Assembly: GCA_050117315.1 (NCBI GenBank)
Contig: JASFMY010000062.1
Span: 1 to 35,723, forward strand
Length of the DNA: 35,723 bases
Direction: 5' to 3'
From: JANQIV01 sp050117315
GTDB lineage: Bacteria > Bacteroidota > Ignavibacteria > Ignavibacteriales > Melioribacteraceae
Shown: positions 24,855 through 33,695 of the stretch, piece after piece
Numbering within the stretch: position 1 is the first letter of the stretch
How the letters are laid out: each line of letters begins with the position of its first letter
Position numbers and translations under genes: made by a program
Notes under the pieces: model-generated
What the model was told of the DNA's origin: nothing
What the model saw: only the letters and a program-made list of their open reading frames with translations
The model's database searches: none

Positions 24855-25703
24855 ATGAAAGATTATATTCAATACACAATTAAAGCTGTCCCTTTTAACG
24901 CGGAAATATTATCAAGCTATTTATGGCAGCTTGAAATTGAAGGACTAATTGAAAACAATACGGATATTATTGTCTATAGTTCAAAAAAATTAAAATATGA
25001 AATAGAAAACGAATTTAAAAAAATAATTTGTGAAGGTTTTATAGAACACTTTGATGTTACTGAAAAAGCTGTTGAGAATAAGAACTGGAATGAAGAATGG
25101 GAAAAGAAAATTAATGTTGTTGAAGTAACCGACAAAATAATTGTTAAGCCTTCATTTAAAGATTATGAATCGAACCCTAACCAGATAATAATTACAATCG
25201 ATCCTAAAATGTCGTTTGGTACCGGCGATCATCCAACAACAAGAATGGCTTTGAAGTTACTGGAGAAATATATTTCAAATGAAAAGAGAATAATTGATGT
25301 TGGAACCGGCACGGGCATTTTATCCATTGCTTCTGCAAAGTTGGGGGCTGAAAACATTTTAGGAATTGATAACGATGAATGGTGCTTGATAAACGCAACA
25401 GAAAATGTTAGAAAAAACTACGTGGAAGATAAAGTTGAAATTAGAAAGGCTGAATTGCATGAGGTTAATGAATCAGATTTTGATTTCGTAATAGCAAACA
25501 TAAATAAAAACGTTCTTCAGGAAATTTGCGACACTATAAATGATAAAATTTTTTGTAACGGAAAATTAATTCTTACCGGTTTACTAATTGAGGATGAAAA
25601 AGATATATTAAAGAGCTATTCATTCCCGGGATTAAATTTAAAAACAAAGCTCAACGAAGACGAATGGATAGCTCTTTATTTTGAAAAAGAAATTATGCGT
25701 TAA
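24855..25703 (+). CDS. prmA: Ribosomal protein L11 methyltransferase
   Basis: A 282-residue SAM-dependent methyltransferase that methylates lysines and the N-terminus of ribosomal protein L11. The N-terminal substrate-recognition domain is about 1-90. NWNEEWEK is a family marker. DPKMSFGTGDHPTTRM is the diagnostic PrmA segment, followed by the SAM site VIDVGTGTGILSIASAKLG and the catalytic VIANINKNVL. The ATG directly follows the dacB stop. The 3' end overlaps the convergent MarR gene by 11 bases. Confidence 0.95.
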   Translation: MKDYIQYTIKAVPFNAEILSSYLWQLEIEGLIENNTDIIVYSSKKLKYEIENEFKKIICEGFIEHFDVTEKAVENKNWNEEWEKKINVVEVTDKIIVKPSFKDYESNPNQIIITIDPKMSFGTGDHPTTRMALKLLEKYISNEKRIIDVGTGTGILSIASAKLGAENILGIDNDEWCLINATENVRKNYVEDKVEIRKAELHEVNESDFDFVIANINKNVLQEICDTINDKIFCNGKLILTGLLIEDEKDILKSYSFPGLNLKTKLNEDEWIALYFEKEIMR

Positions 25704-26118
25704 GTTTTTCCAGTAGATCAGACAAACTATTTTGTTCATCTTCAGATAGAACTCTTGCAATATTTTTCATATTATCAACATACTGAGGAAATAGAGAATC
25801 CATCTTTGCTCTACCTTTTTCTGTCAACTCGGCGTTAATAATTCTTCTGTCTTCTTTTGAAGGAACTCTTTTTACAAGTTCTTCTTTTTCCAGATTATCA
25901 ACAACACAGGTTATGTTAGCACCGGTTACCAAAAGTTCTTCACTTATTCTTTTCAACGGCATCGGACCTGAATTCATAAGAACCTCGAGAACATGAAACT
26001 GAGGAGCAGTCAAATTATGAGCTGCCATCTGTTTAATGTGTGCCTTCCTAATAAAGTCGTGCGCCTTTGATAACTTGTTCCATAAATCTAACGCCAATTT
26101 TGATTTTACATCTTGCAT
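25693..26118 (-). CDS. MarR-family transcriptional regulator
   Basis: A 141-residue winged helix-turn-helix regulator. The helix-turn-helix reads PLKRISEELLVTGANITCVV, with the wing KRVPSKEDRRIINAELTEKG; the D-R-R turn is a MarR hallmark. It would bind DNA as a dimer and often respond to small molecules or oxidation; one cysteine sits in the recognition helix. Targets are unknown. The start is ATG 26118. It overlaps the prmA end by 11 bases and lies 25 bases after the YgjP-like gene, with which it is probably co-transcribed. Confidence 0.9.
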   Translation of the reverse strand: MQDVKSKLALDLWNKLSKAHDFIRKAHIKQMAAHNLTAPQFHVLEVLMNSGPMPLKRISEELLVTGANITCVVDNLEKEELVKRVPSKEDRRIINAELTEKGRAKMDSLFPQYVDNMKNIARVLSEDEQNSLSDLLEKLNA

Positions 26119-26143
26119 GTGTACCTCACATTAGTTTGTTATG

Positions 26144-26794
26144 TTAGTTAGTTAACTGTTTTTTGTAAATCTGATAATCAGGCATAAACGAAAAAACCAG
26201 ATCCCAAAACTTTCTTGAATGATTCATTTCCTTTAAGTGGCAGAGCTCGTGAATTATAACATAGTCGATAACTTTTTTATGAAAACGCATCAACTTATAA
26301 TTCAAAGCTATGTTCCCCGAAGAGGAACAACTGCCCCATCGTGTCTTTTGCTCTTTGACCTTAATCCTGTTCGGCTTTACTCCTATTTTGTTAGCCAAAT
26401 AGTTTACTCGGGCTGGGATATATTTTTCCGCTTTTTGTTTTAACCACTTACTATATACTTCCTTTCTATTACAATCAGTATTTTCAGAAACAGAAATTAT
26501 AAATTTATTACCGTTAACAAACGCATTACGTCCACCGAATAATGTGAACTGTTCCTCCACTATTAATTGCTTACCTAGGTATAAGTACTGATATTGATAT
26601 TTTTTTAACTCGTCAACTTTTTTTAATATCCAGTTTTTCTTTTCCGAAATTATTTTTTCGTAATCAATATTTTTTGTATTCTTAGGAACAACAACTTTTA
26701 TTTTATCGTGCGAGTCAATTTTTATTCTAATATATTTTGCTTTTTTACTTTCTTGAACTTCATATCTTATATTTAGGTCTTCATGTTGTTTAAT
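26144..26794 (-). CDS. YgjP/WLM-like zinc metallopeptidase, probable ATT start
   Basis: The C-terminus holds the zinc site HELCH, then KEMNHSRKFWDLV with a third histidine, and the family hallmark KTRWGSCSSSGNIALN. This is the YgjP-like (DUF45) peptidase family, normally about 220-240 residues. The first conventional start, GTG 26560, yields only 138 residues. Upstream in the same frame, open to a stop at 26804-26806, lies a typical family N-terminus (YEVQESKKAKYIRIKID, KVVVPKNTK, ISEKKNWILKKV, YLYLGKQL). That stretch has no ATG/GTG/TTG in frame. ATT 26794 follows AGGG by seven bases and would give 216 residues. Alternatives are an ATA start at 26770 or a broken start. Divergent from menF. 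Confidence 0.72.
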   Translation of the reverse strand: MKQHEDLNIRYEVQESKKAKYIRIKIDSHDKIKVVVPKNTKNIDYEKIISEKKNWILKKVDELKKYQYQYLYLGKQLIVEEQFTLFGGRNAFVNGNKFIISVSENTDCNRKEVYSKWLKQKAEKYIPARVNYLANKIGVKPNRIKVKEQKTRWGSCSSSGNIALNYKLMRFHKKVIDYVIIHELCHLKEMNHSRKFWDLVFSFMPDYQIYKKQLTN

Positions 26795-26806
26795 AACTTT
26801 ACCCTA

Positions 26807-26933
26807 CTTGTGATTTTTAACTAATTTAATATGAAATAAGTTCACTAAAAAATAAAAAATTACAATAAAATTTGATACTGTACCAATAAAAATTATATTT
26901 ACATTAATTCTAAAAAAATTTTACAAAAAAATT
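26807..26933 (+). promoter_or_regulatory. Divergent promoter region before the men operon
   Basis: An extremely AT-rich 127-base gap between the YgjP-like gene and menF. It is the only sizeable gap ahead of the seven men genes and so probably contains their promoter. No Shine-Dalgarno match is seen before the menF TTG, and no repeat or operator is recognisable. Confidence 0.35.
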
Positions 26934-28349
26934 TTGGAAAAATCCACTAAAAAGCTACTAAGTATACTTGAAAAATTAAATTCAAAATTAGGCCTTGAAT
27001 CTCCTAAAAAACCACTTGTAAGTCTCGGAGTTGAAATAAAAGATATCAGTTTTAATTGTTTACTAGGTTATCTTCAATCTTCTAGACACGATTTTTTTTA
27101 TTGGAATATAAACGAAATAAATTTCACTTCACTTGGTTCAAAAAAATTAATGAATTTTTATGCAGACGGTAAATTAAGAACAACGTTAACCGATGAATCT
27201 GTTTCTAAATTAAAAGAAAATTTTATTTCTAATTGGGACGAGATTGGACTTAAAAATGTACCTTTAATAATGGGTGGAATGAAGTTTGCACCCGGTTCAT
27301 ATAACGGCATCTGGAAACAATTTCATGACTCAGATTGGGTTTTATATCAGTACTTATACCTACGTTTTGAAGAGAAATTCTTTTTCATTTATAACTATCA
27401 TTATAACCCTAACAAGCTAGATGATATAAAAAAAAATTTATTAAAAGGTATTGAGTTAATTGAAAAAAACAATACTAAAACTCAAATTGAATCCCTTAAC
27501 AGTGATAAAACATTTGCAAAAATAATTGATATACCCGATGAAAAAAAAATATGGAACAACAAAGTAAACTATGCGCTAAAGTTTATAAGAATCAAAGTCA
27601 TTCAAAAAATTGTACTTTCACGAAAAAAAATACTTGAGTTCAATACAAAACCAAAATTGAATTTTTTATTGACCAGGCTGTCTAAGGTTTATCCGAGATG
27701 TTATGTTTTTGCATTTAGAAAATGTGACTCTATTTTTTTTGGTGCTTCTCCTGAAAAGCTTGCCAAAATTAAAGACGGCTGGATAGAAGCCGATGCCCTT
27801 GCGGGATCGTTTCCAAGGGGTAAATCCGAGCTCGAAGATAAAATTCTTGAAAACGAATTATTAACCAGCACAAAAAATCTAAACGAACAAAAAGCAGTTG
27901 TAAATTTTTTAATAGACTCATTCAACAAATTTTCAGGAAACATTATTTTCGATGAGAAACCCATAATACGAAAGTTGCCTAATATTCAGCACCTTTGGAC
28001 ATTAATAAAAGCAAAACTTGAAAAAGATTATAAATTATTTTCTATATTAAAGGAGATACATCCTACTCCGGCAATATGCGGTACTCCGTGGGATAAAGCA
28101 TTAATAAAAATCAAAGAAATAGAAAATTTTGAAAGGGGGTTTTTTGCAGGAATAATAGGCTGGTTTAATTTTGATAACGAAGGTGAGTTTGCTGTTGCAA
28201 TAAGGTCGGCATTGTTAAAAGAAAAGACCTTGCACGCTTTTGCCGGTTGCGGAATTGTTGACGGCTCTAACCCTGAAGCAGAATATAATGAAACAGAGCT
28301 TAAACTAAGACCAATTATATCCTTGTTTAATTATGGAAAGTCTGAATAG
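26934..28349 (+). CDS. menF: Isochorismate synthase
   Basis: This enzyme converts chorismate to isochorismate, the committing step to menaquinone. A 471-residue member of the chorismate-binding family. The conserved C-terminal half shows KIVLSRKK, PRCYVFAFRKCDSIFFGASPEKL, DALAGSFPRG, the metal-site ENELL, NIQHLW, the IHPTPAICGTP signature, FERGFFAGIIGW and AGCGIVDGSNPEAEYNETELK. The N-terminal third is divergent, as usual. TTG 26934 is the only common start codon in the open frame and has no clear Shine-Dalgarno match, so the start is uncertain. It overlaps menD by 17 bases. Confidence 0.93.
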   Translation: MEKSTKKLLSILEKLNSKLGLESPKKPLVSLGVEIKDISFNCLLGYLQSSRHDFFYWNINEINFTSLGSKKLMNFYADGKLRTTLTDESVSKLKENFISNWDEIGLKNVPLIMGGMKFAPGSYNGIWKQFHDSDWVLYQYLYLRFEEKFFFIYNYHYNPNKLDDIKKNLLKGIELIEKNNTKTQIESLNSDKTFAKIIDIPDEKKIWNNKVNYALKFIRIKVIQKIVLSRKKILEFNTKPKLNFLLTRLSKVYPRCYVFAFRKCDSIFFGASPEKLAKIKDGWIEADALAGSFPRGKSELEDKILENELLTSTKNLNEQKAVVNFLIDSFNKFSGNIIFDEKPIIRKLPNIQHLWTLIKAKLEKDYKLFSILKEIHPTPAICGTPWDKALIKIKEIENFERGFFAGIIGWFNFDNEGEFAVAIRSALLKEKTLHAFAGCGIVDGSNPEAEYNETELKLRPIISLFNYGKSE

Positions 28350-30096
28350 AAATATTTTTTGGTGTCGGCATTTTGTAAAATTGCTCTCCCGGCTCGGTGT
28401 AAAATACGCATGTATTTCACCGGGATATAGGAACACCTCTTTAACAGCAGCGTTTGCTGAGAACTCGACAATTAAAAAATTTGTTCATGTTGATGAAAGA
28501 TCAAACGGATTCTTTTCTTTGGGATTAGCTAAGCAGAGTATGTCACCCGTTGCAATTGTAGCTACCTCGGGGACTGCTGTTGCAGAACTATATCCTGCAA
28601 TAATTGAAGCATACTTACAACGAATACCTTTGATTATTTGTACTGCAGACAGACCTGCTTATTTAAGAAATACAGGAGCTAATCAAACAATAAACCAAGA
28701 GAATATTTTTGCGAATCATATAAGATATTTTTTTGATTTCGGACTGCCGGAGATAGATACTCTAAAAATAAAAAAGTATAGCTTGGAATTAGTCAAGGCT
28801 TTCAACATAGCGCTAAATGAAAACCCCGGACCTATTCATTTAAATTTTCCTTTCAACAAACCTTTTGAACCAAGCAAAATAACAGACGAAATAGATGAAG
28901 AAATAATTGACGAGATAAATAGCATTGATATTCCCAAAAGTATTGAGCAAACTGATTTTGAAATTGAAAAAAACATTTTCGAAAAAATAAAATCAGTAAA
29001 TAAAGGAATAATATTCTGCGGTATAAGTTCTTATTCAAGAGAGATTATTGATTCCATTACTACATTATCTCAGTCAACCGGATTTCCAATTTTTGCAGAC
29101 GGGCTTTCACAGTTAAGATACGGCAAACATAACAAGTCAAATGTAATTTCAAATTATATCACATTGCTAAAGTCAGATAACTTCAAAGATAAGTTTCACC
29201 CGGAGTTGATAATTCATTTTGGGAGCACCCCGACTTCTCAAACTTATTTAGACTTTTATGAAAATTCGAATGCTTATAAAATTGCTGTAAACGAGTTTGG
29301 TGATTTAAAGGACCCTTCAAGAACCGTCGATAAAATTATTAAGTCATCTGAAATTGGATTTTGCAAAGCCTTTACTGAAAAATTTGGCGAAGCTACGGAT
29401 AAAAACAAAGACTGGGTAAATCAACTTTTTCATCTTGATAAACAAGTTTATAGAACAAAAGTAAAAATAATTGATAACGGGCATTTCTCATTTGAGCCAA
29501 GGATTATCTCGGAAACAATTAAGAATATTCCCAATAATTCTAATCTATTTATCTCAAACAGTACACCGGTTAGGGATATTGATAATTTTGCGTCGCTTAA
29601 TAATAAATATATTAAGATTTTTTCAAGCAGAGGAGCCAGCGGGATAGACGGAATAATCTCGACAACAGCCGGAATTGCTGCTGGATCTAAGAAACAAACT
29701 TTTTTAATTATCGGCGATTTAGCTTTTTTCCATGATATGAACGGAATGCTGGCCTTGAAAAATTTTAAGATTCCTTTAAAGATTATTTTAATAAATAATT
29801 TCGGCGGGGGCATATTTGAAGGTCTGCCTATAGAAAAAGAAACAGACATCTTTAGCCAGTACTTTAAAACTCCTCTTTACATTGACTTCAGGAACTTTGT
29901 GAAAGGGTACGGCGGTAATTTTGTTGATGTTACCGACTGGCATACGTTTAACCAAAGTATAAAATACTCGCAGGGAAATTCTTTTTCCGTTTTTCACTTT
30001 AAAACCAATTCAAAAAAATCTCATCAAATTAGAAATCGATTTTGGAACCAGACGGCAAATAAAATAAATGAACAATTAAATGAAAGTTCAGATTGA
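28333..30096 (+). CDS. menD: 2-succinyl-5-enolpyruvyl-6-hydroxy-3-cyclohexene-1-carboxylate (SEPHCHC) synthase
   Basis: A thiamine-diphosphate enzyme joining 2-oxoglutarate to isochorismate with loss of CO2. It has 587 residues with the three-domain plan of the family. The pyrimidine-binding domain carries CISPGYRNTSLT, HVDERSNGFFSLGLAK, ATSGTAVAELYPAIIEA and TADRPAYLRNTGANQTINQ. The diphosphate-binding domain carries FSSRGASGIDGIISTTAG, GDLAFFHDMNGML and INNFGGGIFEGLP. The length matches known MenD. It overlaps both menF and menH by 17 bases, consistent with translational coupling. Confidence 0.97.
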   Translation: MESLNRNIFWCRHFVKLLSRLGVKYACISPGYRNTSLTAAFAENSTIKKFVHVDERSNGFFSLGLAKQSMSPVAIVATSGTAVAELYPAIIEAYLQRIPLIICTADRPAYLRNTGANQTINQENIFANHIRYFFDFGLPEIDTLKIKKYSLELVKAFNIALNENPGPIHLNFPFNKPFEPSKITDEIDEEIIDEINSIDIPKSIEQTDFEIEKNIFEKIKSVNKGIIFCGISSYSREIIDSITTLSQSTGFPIFADGLSQLRYGKHNKSNVISNYITLLKSDNFKDKFHPELIIHFGSTPTSQTYLDFYENSNAYKIAVNEFGDLKDPSRTVDKIIKSSEIGFCKAFTEKFGEATDKNKDWVNQLFHLDKQVYRTKVKIIDNGHFSFEPRIISETIKNIPNNSNLFISNSTPVRDIDNFASLNNKYIKIFSSRGASGIDGIISTTAGIAAGSKKQTFLIIGDLAFFHDMNGMLALKNFKIPLKIILINNFGGGIFEGLPIEKETDIFSQYFKTPLYIDFRNFVKGYGGNFVDVTDWHTFNQSIKYSQGNSFSVFHFKTNSKKSHQIRNRFWNQTANKINEQLNESSD

Positions 30097-30892
30097 TTGC
30101 GTTAGTTATAATATCCAATTTGATAGATCATCAACCGGTTTAATTCCAATTGTTTTTTTGCATGGATTTATGGGTTCTTCAAAAGACTGGCAATTTTTAA
30201 CAGGTAAGTTGAACGAAGAATTTAATCCAATCTTTATAGATTTAGTTGGACACGGATCAACAGATTCACCGGGTGATAAGAAACATTATACCGAAGATTC
30301 AATTATCACTTCATTAAAAAGTATTTTTGATAAACTCAATCTACATGAATTTATTATGGCCGGTTATTCGATGGGCGGCAGAGCAGCTTTATGTTATTCA
30401 CTGAAGTATCCCGCTCAAACTAAGGGATTGATTTTAGAAGGGGCAAATCCTGGCATAAAAGAAAAGAACGAAAGAAAGAAAAGAGCAAAGAATGATTATC
30501 AAATGTCACTCATGCTAGAGAACGAACAACTGGAAAATTTTTTGCAATACTGGTACAGTCAAGCAATTTTTAAATCACTTAAGAAATCGGAAATTAAAAA
30601 ATTAATCTTATTGAGAAAAACAAATAATAAATTCGGTCTTGCTAAAGTCCTAAGAAATTTTTCTACAGGCAAAATGAAAAACCATTGGAATGAACTGGAT
30701 AATATAAAATGTAAAACTCTTTTAATAGCCGGTGAATTTGATAAAAAGTATTGTGAAATAAATAAAAAGATATCAGGCAAAATAAAGTCTTGTCAACTTG
30801 AAATGATAAAAAAAGCTGGGCACAATACTCATTTAGAGAACCATTTTGAATATATTTCTGTTGTTAATAATTTCTTAACAAACTATTTTTAA
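30080..30892 (+). CDS. menH: 2-succinyl-6-hydroxy-2,4-cyclohexadiene-1-carboxylate (SHCHC) synthase
   Basis: A 270-residue alpha/beta-hydrolase that removes pyruvate from SEPHCHC. The oxyanion region FLHGFMGSSKDW, the DLVGHGSTDSP loop, the nucleophile elbow GYSMGGR (Ser97), the acid region IAGEFDKKY and the final histidine in KKAGHNTHLENH are all present. The MenH-type arginine in GGRAALCYSLKYP also supports this over a generic esterase. Starts inside menD (17-base overlap). Confidence 0.92.
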   Translation: MKVQIDCVSYNIQFDRSSTGLIPIVFLHGFMGSSKDWQFLTGKLNEEFNPIFIDLVGHGSTDSPGDKKHYTEDSIITSLKSIFDKLNLHEFIMAGYSMGGRAALCYSLKYPAQTKGLILEGANPGIKEKNERKKRAKNDYQMSLMLENEQLENFLQYWYSQAIFKSLKKSEIKKLILLRKTNNKFGLAKVLRNFSTGKMKNHWNELDNIKCKTLLIAGEFDKKYCEINKKISGKIKSCQLEMIKKAGHNTHLENHFEYISVVNNFLTNYF

Positions 30893-30922
30893 TTTTTTAA
30901 TGATATCTGATTAAGGAACATA

Positions 30923-31756
30923 ATGACATATAATTGGCAAAATGCAAAGGATTATAAAGATATCGTTTACGAAAAAATGAACGGTATAGCACGGATAAAA
31001 ATTAATAGGCCTGAAAAAAGAAATGCTTTTCGTCCTGAAACAGTTATTGAAATGCACGATGCTTTTAACGACGCAAAAGAAGATACAAATGTTGGTGTGA
31101 TTTTATTAACCGGGGAAGGCCCGGCAAACGACGGCAAATATGCTTTCTGTTCCGGCGGCGATCAGTCAATTAGGGAAGATAAAGGTTATGTTGGCGGAGA
31201 TGGTGTACCAAGGCTAAACATACTGGACGTTCAAAAACAAATAAGAAGTATTCCTAAGCCTGTTATAGCTTTAGTTGCGGGCTATGCAATCGGCGGCGGG
31301 CATGTTCTGCACGTTATGTGTGATCTAACCATTGCAGCAGACAATGCAGTATTCGGGCAGACCGGGCCTAAGGTTGGCAGTTTTGACGGGGGCTTTGGGG
31401 CAAGTATGCTTGCACGTAATATCGGGCAAAAGAGAGCACGGGAAATTTGGTACCTTTGCAGACAATACAACGCGCAGAAAGCTTATGAAATGGGATTGGT
31501 AAACAAAGTAGTTCCGGTGGATAAATTAGAAGAAGAAGGAATTCAATGGGCAAAAGAAATTCTTGAAAAAAGCCCGCTTGCAATAAGACTGTTAAAATCA
31601 GCTTTTAACGCTGAGCTTGACGGGCAGGCAGGAATTCAAGAACTGGCTGGTAACGCAACATTACTTTATTACATGAGTGATGAAGCGCAGGAAGGCAAAA
31701 ACGCATATAACGAAAAAAGAAAACCTGATTTTTCAAAATTCCCGAGAGTGCCGTAA
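30923..31756 (+). CDS. menB: 1,4-dihydroxy-2-naphthoyl-CoA synthase
   Basis: A 277-residue crotonase-fold enzyme that closes the second ring of the naphthoquinone from OSB-CoA. INRPEKRNAFRPETVIEM, FCSGGDQSIR, LVAGYAIGGGHVLHVMCDLTIA-type oxyanion strands, GQTGPKVGSFDGGFG and the C-terminal FSKFPRVP are strongly MenB-specific. AAGGA upstream supports ATG 30923. A 30-base gap from menH is the widest inside the operon. menA follows two bases after the stop. Confidence 0.97.
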   Translation: MTYNWQNAKDYKDIVYEKMNGIARIKINRPEKRNAFRPETVIEMHDAFNDAKEDTNVGVILLTGEGPANDGKYAFCSGGDQSIREDKGYVGGDGVPRLNILDVQKQIRSIPKPVIALVAGYAIGGGHVLHVMCDLTIAADNAVFGQTGPKVGSFDGGFGASMLARNIGQKRAREIWYLCRQYNAQKAYEMGLVNKVVPVDKLEEEGIQWAKEILEKSPLAIRLLKSAFNAELDGQAGIQELAGNATLLYYMSDEAQEGKNAYNEKRKPDFSKFPRVP

Positions 31757-31758
31757 CA

Positions 31759-32658
31759 ATGCTAAATACATCTGTCAAATCAATAAATAAAATTGAAAGC
31801 TGGCTGCTTGCAAGCAGACCAAAAACTCTTTTAGCCGCATTTGTCCCTGTAATTATAGGATCATCAATTGCAGCTCACCATGCTGTATATAAACCTTTTG
31901 CTTCTTTAATAGCCTTAATTTGTGCTGTGCTTATTCAGGTCGGGACCAACTTTGTTAATGATTTATATGATTATTATTCGGGTGCCGATACTGAAGAGCG
32001 AAAAGGCCCGCAGCGGGTATTGGCAAGCGGATTAGGTTCAGTTAAAGAAATGAAAATTGCTATTACACTTACTTTCGGATTGGCATTTTTTCTTGGTCTA
32101 TATTTAGTGGCAATCAGTGACTGGGTAGTATTATTAATCGGGGTGCTGTCAATAATAACGGGAATAGCATACACTGCGGGACCTTATCCCCTCGCATACA
32201 ACGGACTTGGCGATATTTTTGTGTTTCTGTTTTTCGGTATCGTCGGAACAGTCGGTACTTATTACGTATTAACTTTGTCGGTAAAACCTGTTGCTTTCTG
32301 GGCGTCAATACCTGTTGGAGCATTAATAACAAACATACTTGTAGTAAATAACTATAGGGATGTAAATGAAGATAAAATTTCGGGAAAGAATACACTTGCC
32401 GTTAAATTCGGAAAGAAGTTTACGCGTATTCAGTATGTGATTTTCACTTTTATCTCTTATGCAATTTTGTTTGTTGTTTACTTTACTTTCAAGCAAAGTA
32501 TTATAATTTTTCTACCCCTGTTAAGTTTGCCGTTATCAATTAAACTCGTTAAAATGATTTATAATCTTAAAGGAAAGCAGTTGAATAAAACTCTTGAGCT
32601 TACTGCAAAATTATCATTTATCTACGGAGTTTTATTTGCGTTTGGTATTCTATTATGA
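31759..32658 (+). CDS. menA: 1,4-dihydroxy-2-naphthoate polyprenyltransferase
   Basis: This integral membrane prenyltransferase attaches the isoprenoid tail to DHNA with loss of CO2. A 299-residue UbiA-family protein with about eight or nine membrane helices. LLASRPKTLLAAFVPVIIG begins the first helix. The two aspartate-rich prenyl-diphosphate sites are NDLYDYYSGADTEERKGP and NNYRDVNEDKISGKNTLAV. Length and motifs are standard for MenA. It overlaps menC by four bases (ATGA). Confidence 0.96.
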   Translation: MLNTSVKSINKIESWLLASRPKTLLAAFVPVIIGSSIAAHHAVYKPFASLIALICAVLIQVGTNFVNDLYDYYSGADTEERKGPQRVLASGLGSVKEMKIAITLTFGLAFFLGLYLVAISDWVVLLIGVLSIITGIAYTAGPYPLAYNGLGDIFVFLFFGIVGTVGTYYVLTLSVKPVAFWASIPVGALITNILVVNNYRDVNEDKISGKNTLAVKFGKKFTRIQYVIFTFISYAILFVVYFTFKQSIIIFLPLLSLPLSIKLVKMIYNLKGKQLNKTLELTAKLSFIYGVLFAFGILL

Positions 32659-33695
32659 ACCTAATAGAATTACAATACGCAAAGTATTCCCTTCATTTTA
32701 ATTCATCTTTTCAATCTTCAAAAAATGCATTTACTAAAAAGAAAATAATATTATTAAAACTCAAGACCGGCAACGGCAAGGAATGTTTTGGTGAGGTCTC
32801 ATTGTTACCCGAAATAGGAACGGAAACATTTGAAGAAGCATTGGAAAATATCAGGCAGATAAAAAAGAGTATTGTAAACGGCACAATAAGTTCAACTGGG
32901 GATATAGAAAAATATCTTCAAAAACTACCCAACCGGCCTGCATTAACATTCGGTTTTGAGCAAGCATTGTTTTATTTGAACGAAAATAAATTTGAAAGGA
33001 AATTAATTGAGATAAATGCAATAATCGGTATCAGTTCAATTGAAAAAATGCTTCGGCAAATTAGCGAGAATTATAAAGCAGGTTATAGAATCTTTAAGTT
33101 AAAGATTGGAGAAAAAAGTTTTGAAGAAGACTTGCAGTTGTTGGATTATCTGAAGCAAAAATATGATAGATCAATAAAATTTAGATTAGATGTAAACGGC
33201 GCATGGGACTATGAAAAAACAAAAAAGAATATCGAGAAACTTGGAGTCTATAATATTGAGTTTATTGAACAGCCAGTGCTTAATGAAACCGAACTGGAAA
33301 AATTAGCTGTTGAGAGCAAAATAAAAATTGTAGCAGACGAATCTGTAAATAACTTTGAAACTGCAAAGAAAATAATACTTAACTCGGGAATTAAAATTCT
33401 TGTTTTAAAGCCCGTATTGATCGGTAGTGTAAAAAAAACTTTAGAGCTTATTGAACTTGCAAAAGGACATAATAAGTCAATTATAATTTCTTCAACATTT
33501 GAAAGCGCAGTTGGATTAAATATGCTAATACATTTAGCATGCAGTACCGAAAGTAAATTCGCTCACGGATTAGGCACGTTTAAGTATCTAAAAAACAATT
33601 TTGAAGATCGTAGTATAACATTTAATCCACCGGGACTAAATTTAAATGAACCCGGCAAAAATGCATTTGTTTTTTCAAACCTTAACTGGAAATGA
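32655..33695 (+). CDS. menC: o-Succinylbenzoate synthase
   Basis: This enzyme dehydrates SHCHC to o-succinylbenzoate. A 346-residue enolase-superfamily member. The KxK base is in IFKLKIGEKS. Metal ligands lie in FRLDVNGAW (Asp), FIEQPV (Glu) and VADESVN (Asp), and the opposing lysine is in LVLKPVLIG. The N-terminal capping domain (1-100) and the late SSTFESAVGLNML segment are as in MenC. Overlaps of four bases with menA and menE indicate a single transcription unit. Confidence 0.94.
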   Translation: MNLIELQYAKYSLHFNSSFQSSKNAFTKKKIILLKLKTGNGKECFGEVSLLPEIGTETFEEALENIRQIKKSIVNGTISSTGDIEKYLQKLPNRPALTFGFEQALFYLNENKFERKLIEINAIIGISSIEKMLRQISENYKAGYRIFKLKIGEKSFEEDLQLLDYLKQKYDRSIKFRLDVNGAWDYEKTKKNIEKLGVYNIEFIEQPVLNETELEKLAVESKIKIVADESVNNFETAKKIILNSGIKILVLKPVLIGSVKKTLELIELAKGHNKSIIISSTFESAVGLNMLIHLACSTESKFAHGLGTFKYLKNNFEDRSITFNPPGLNLNEPGKNAFVFSNLNWK

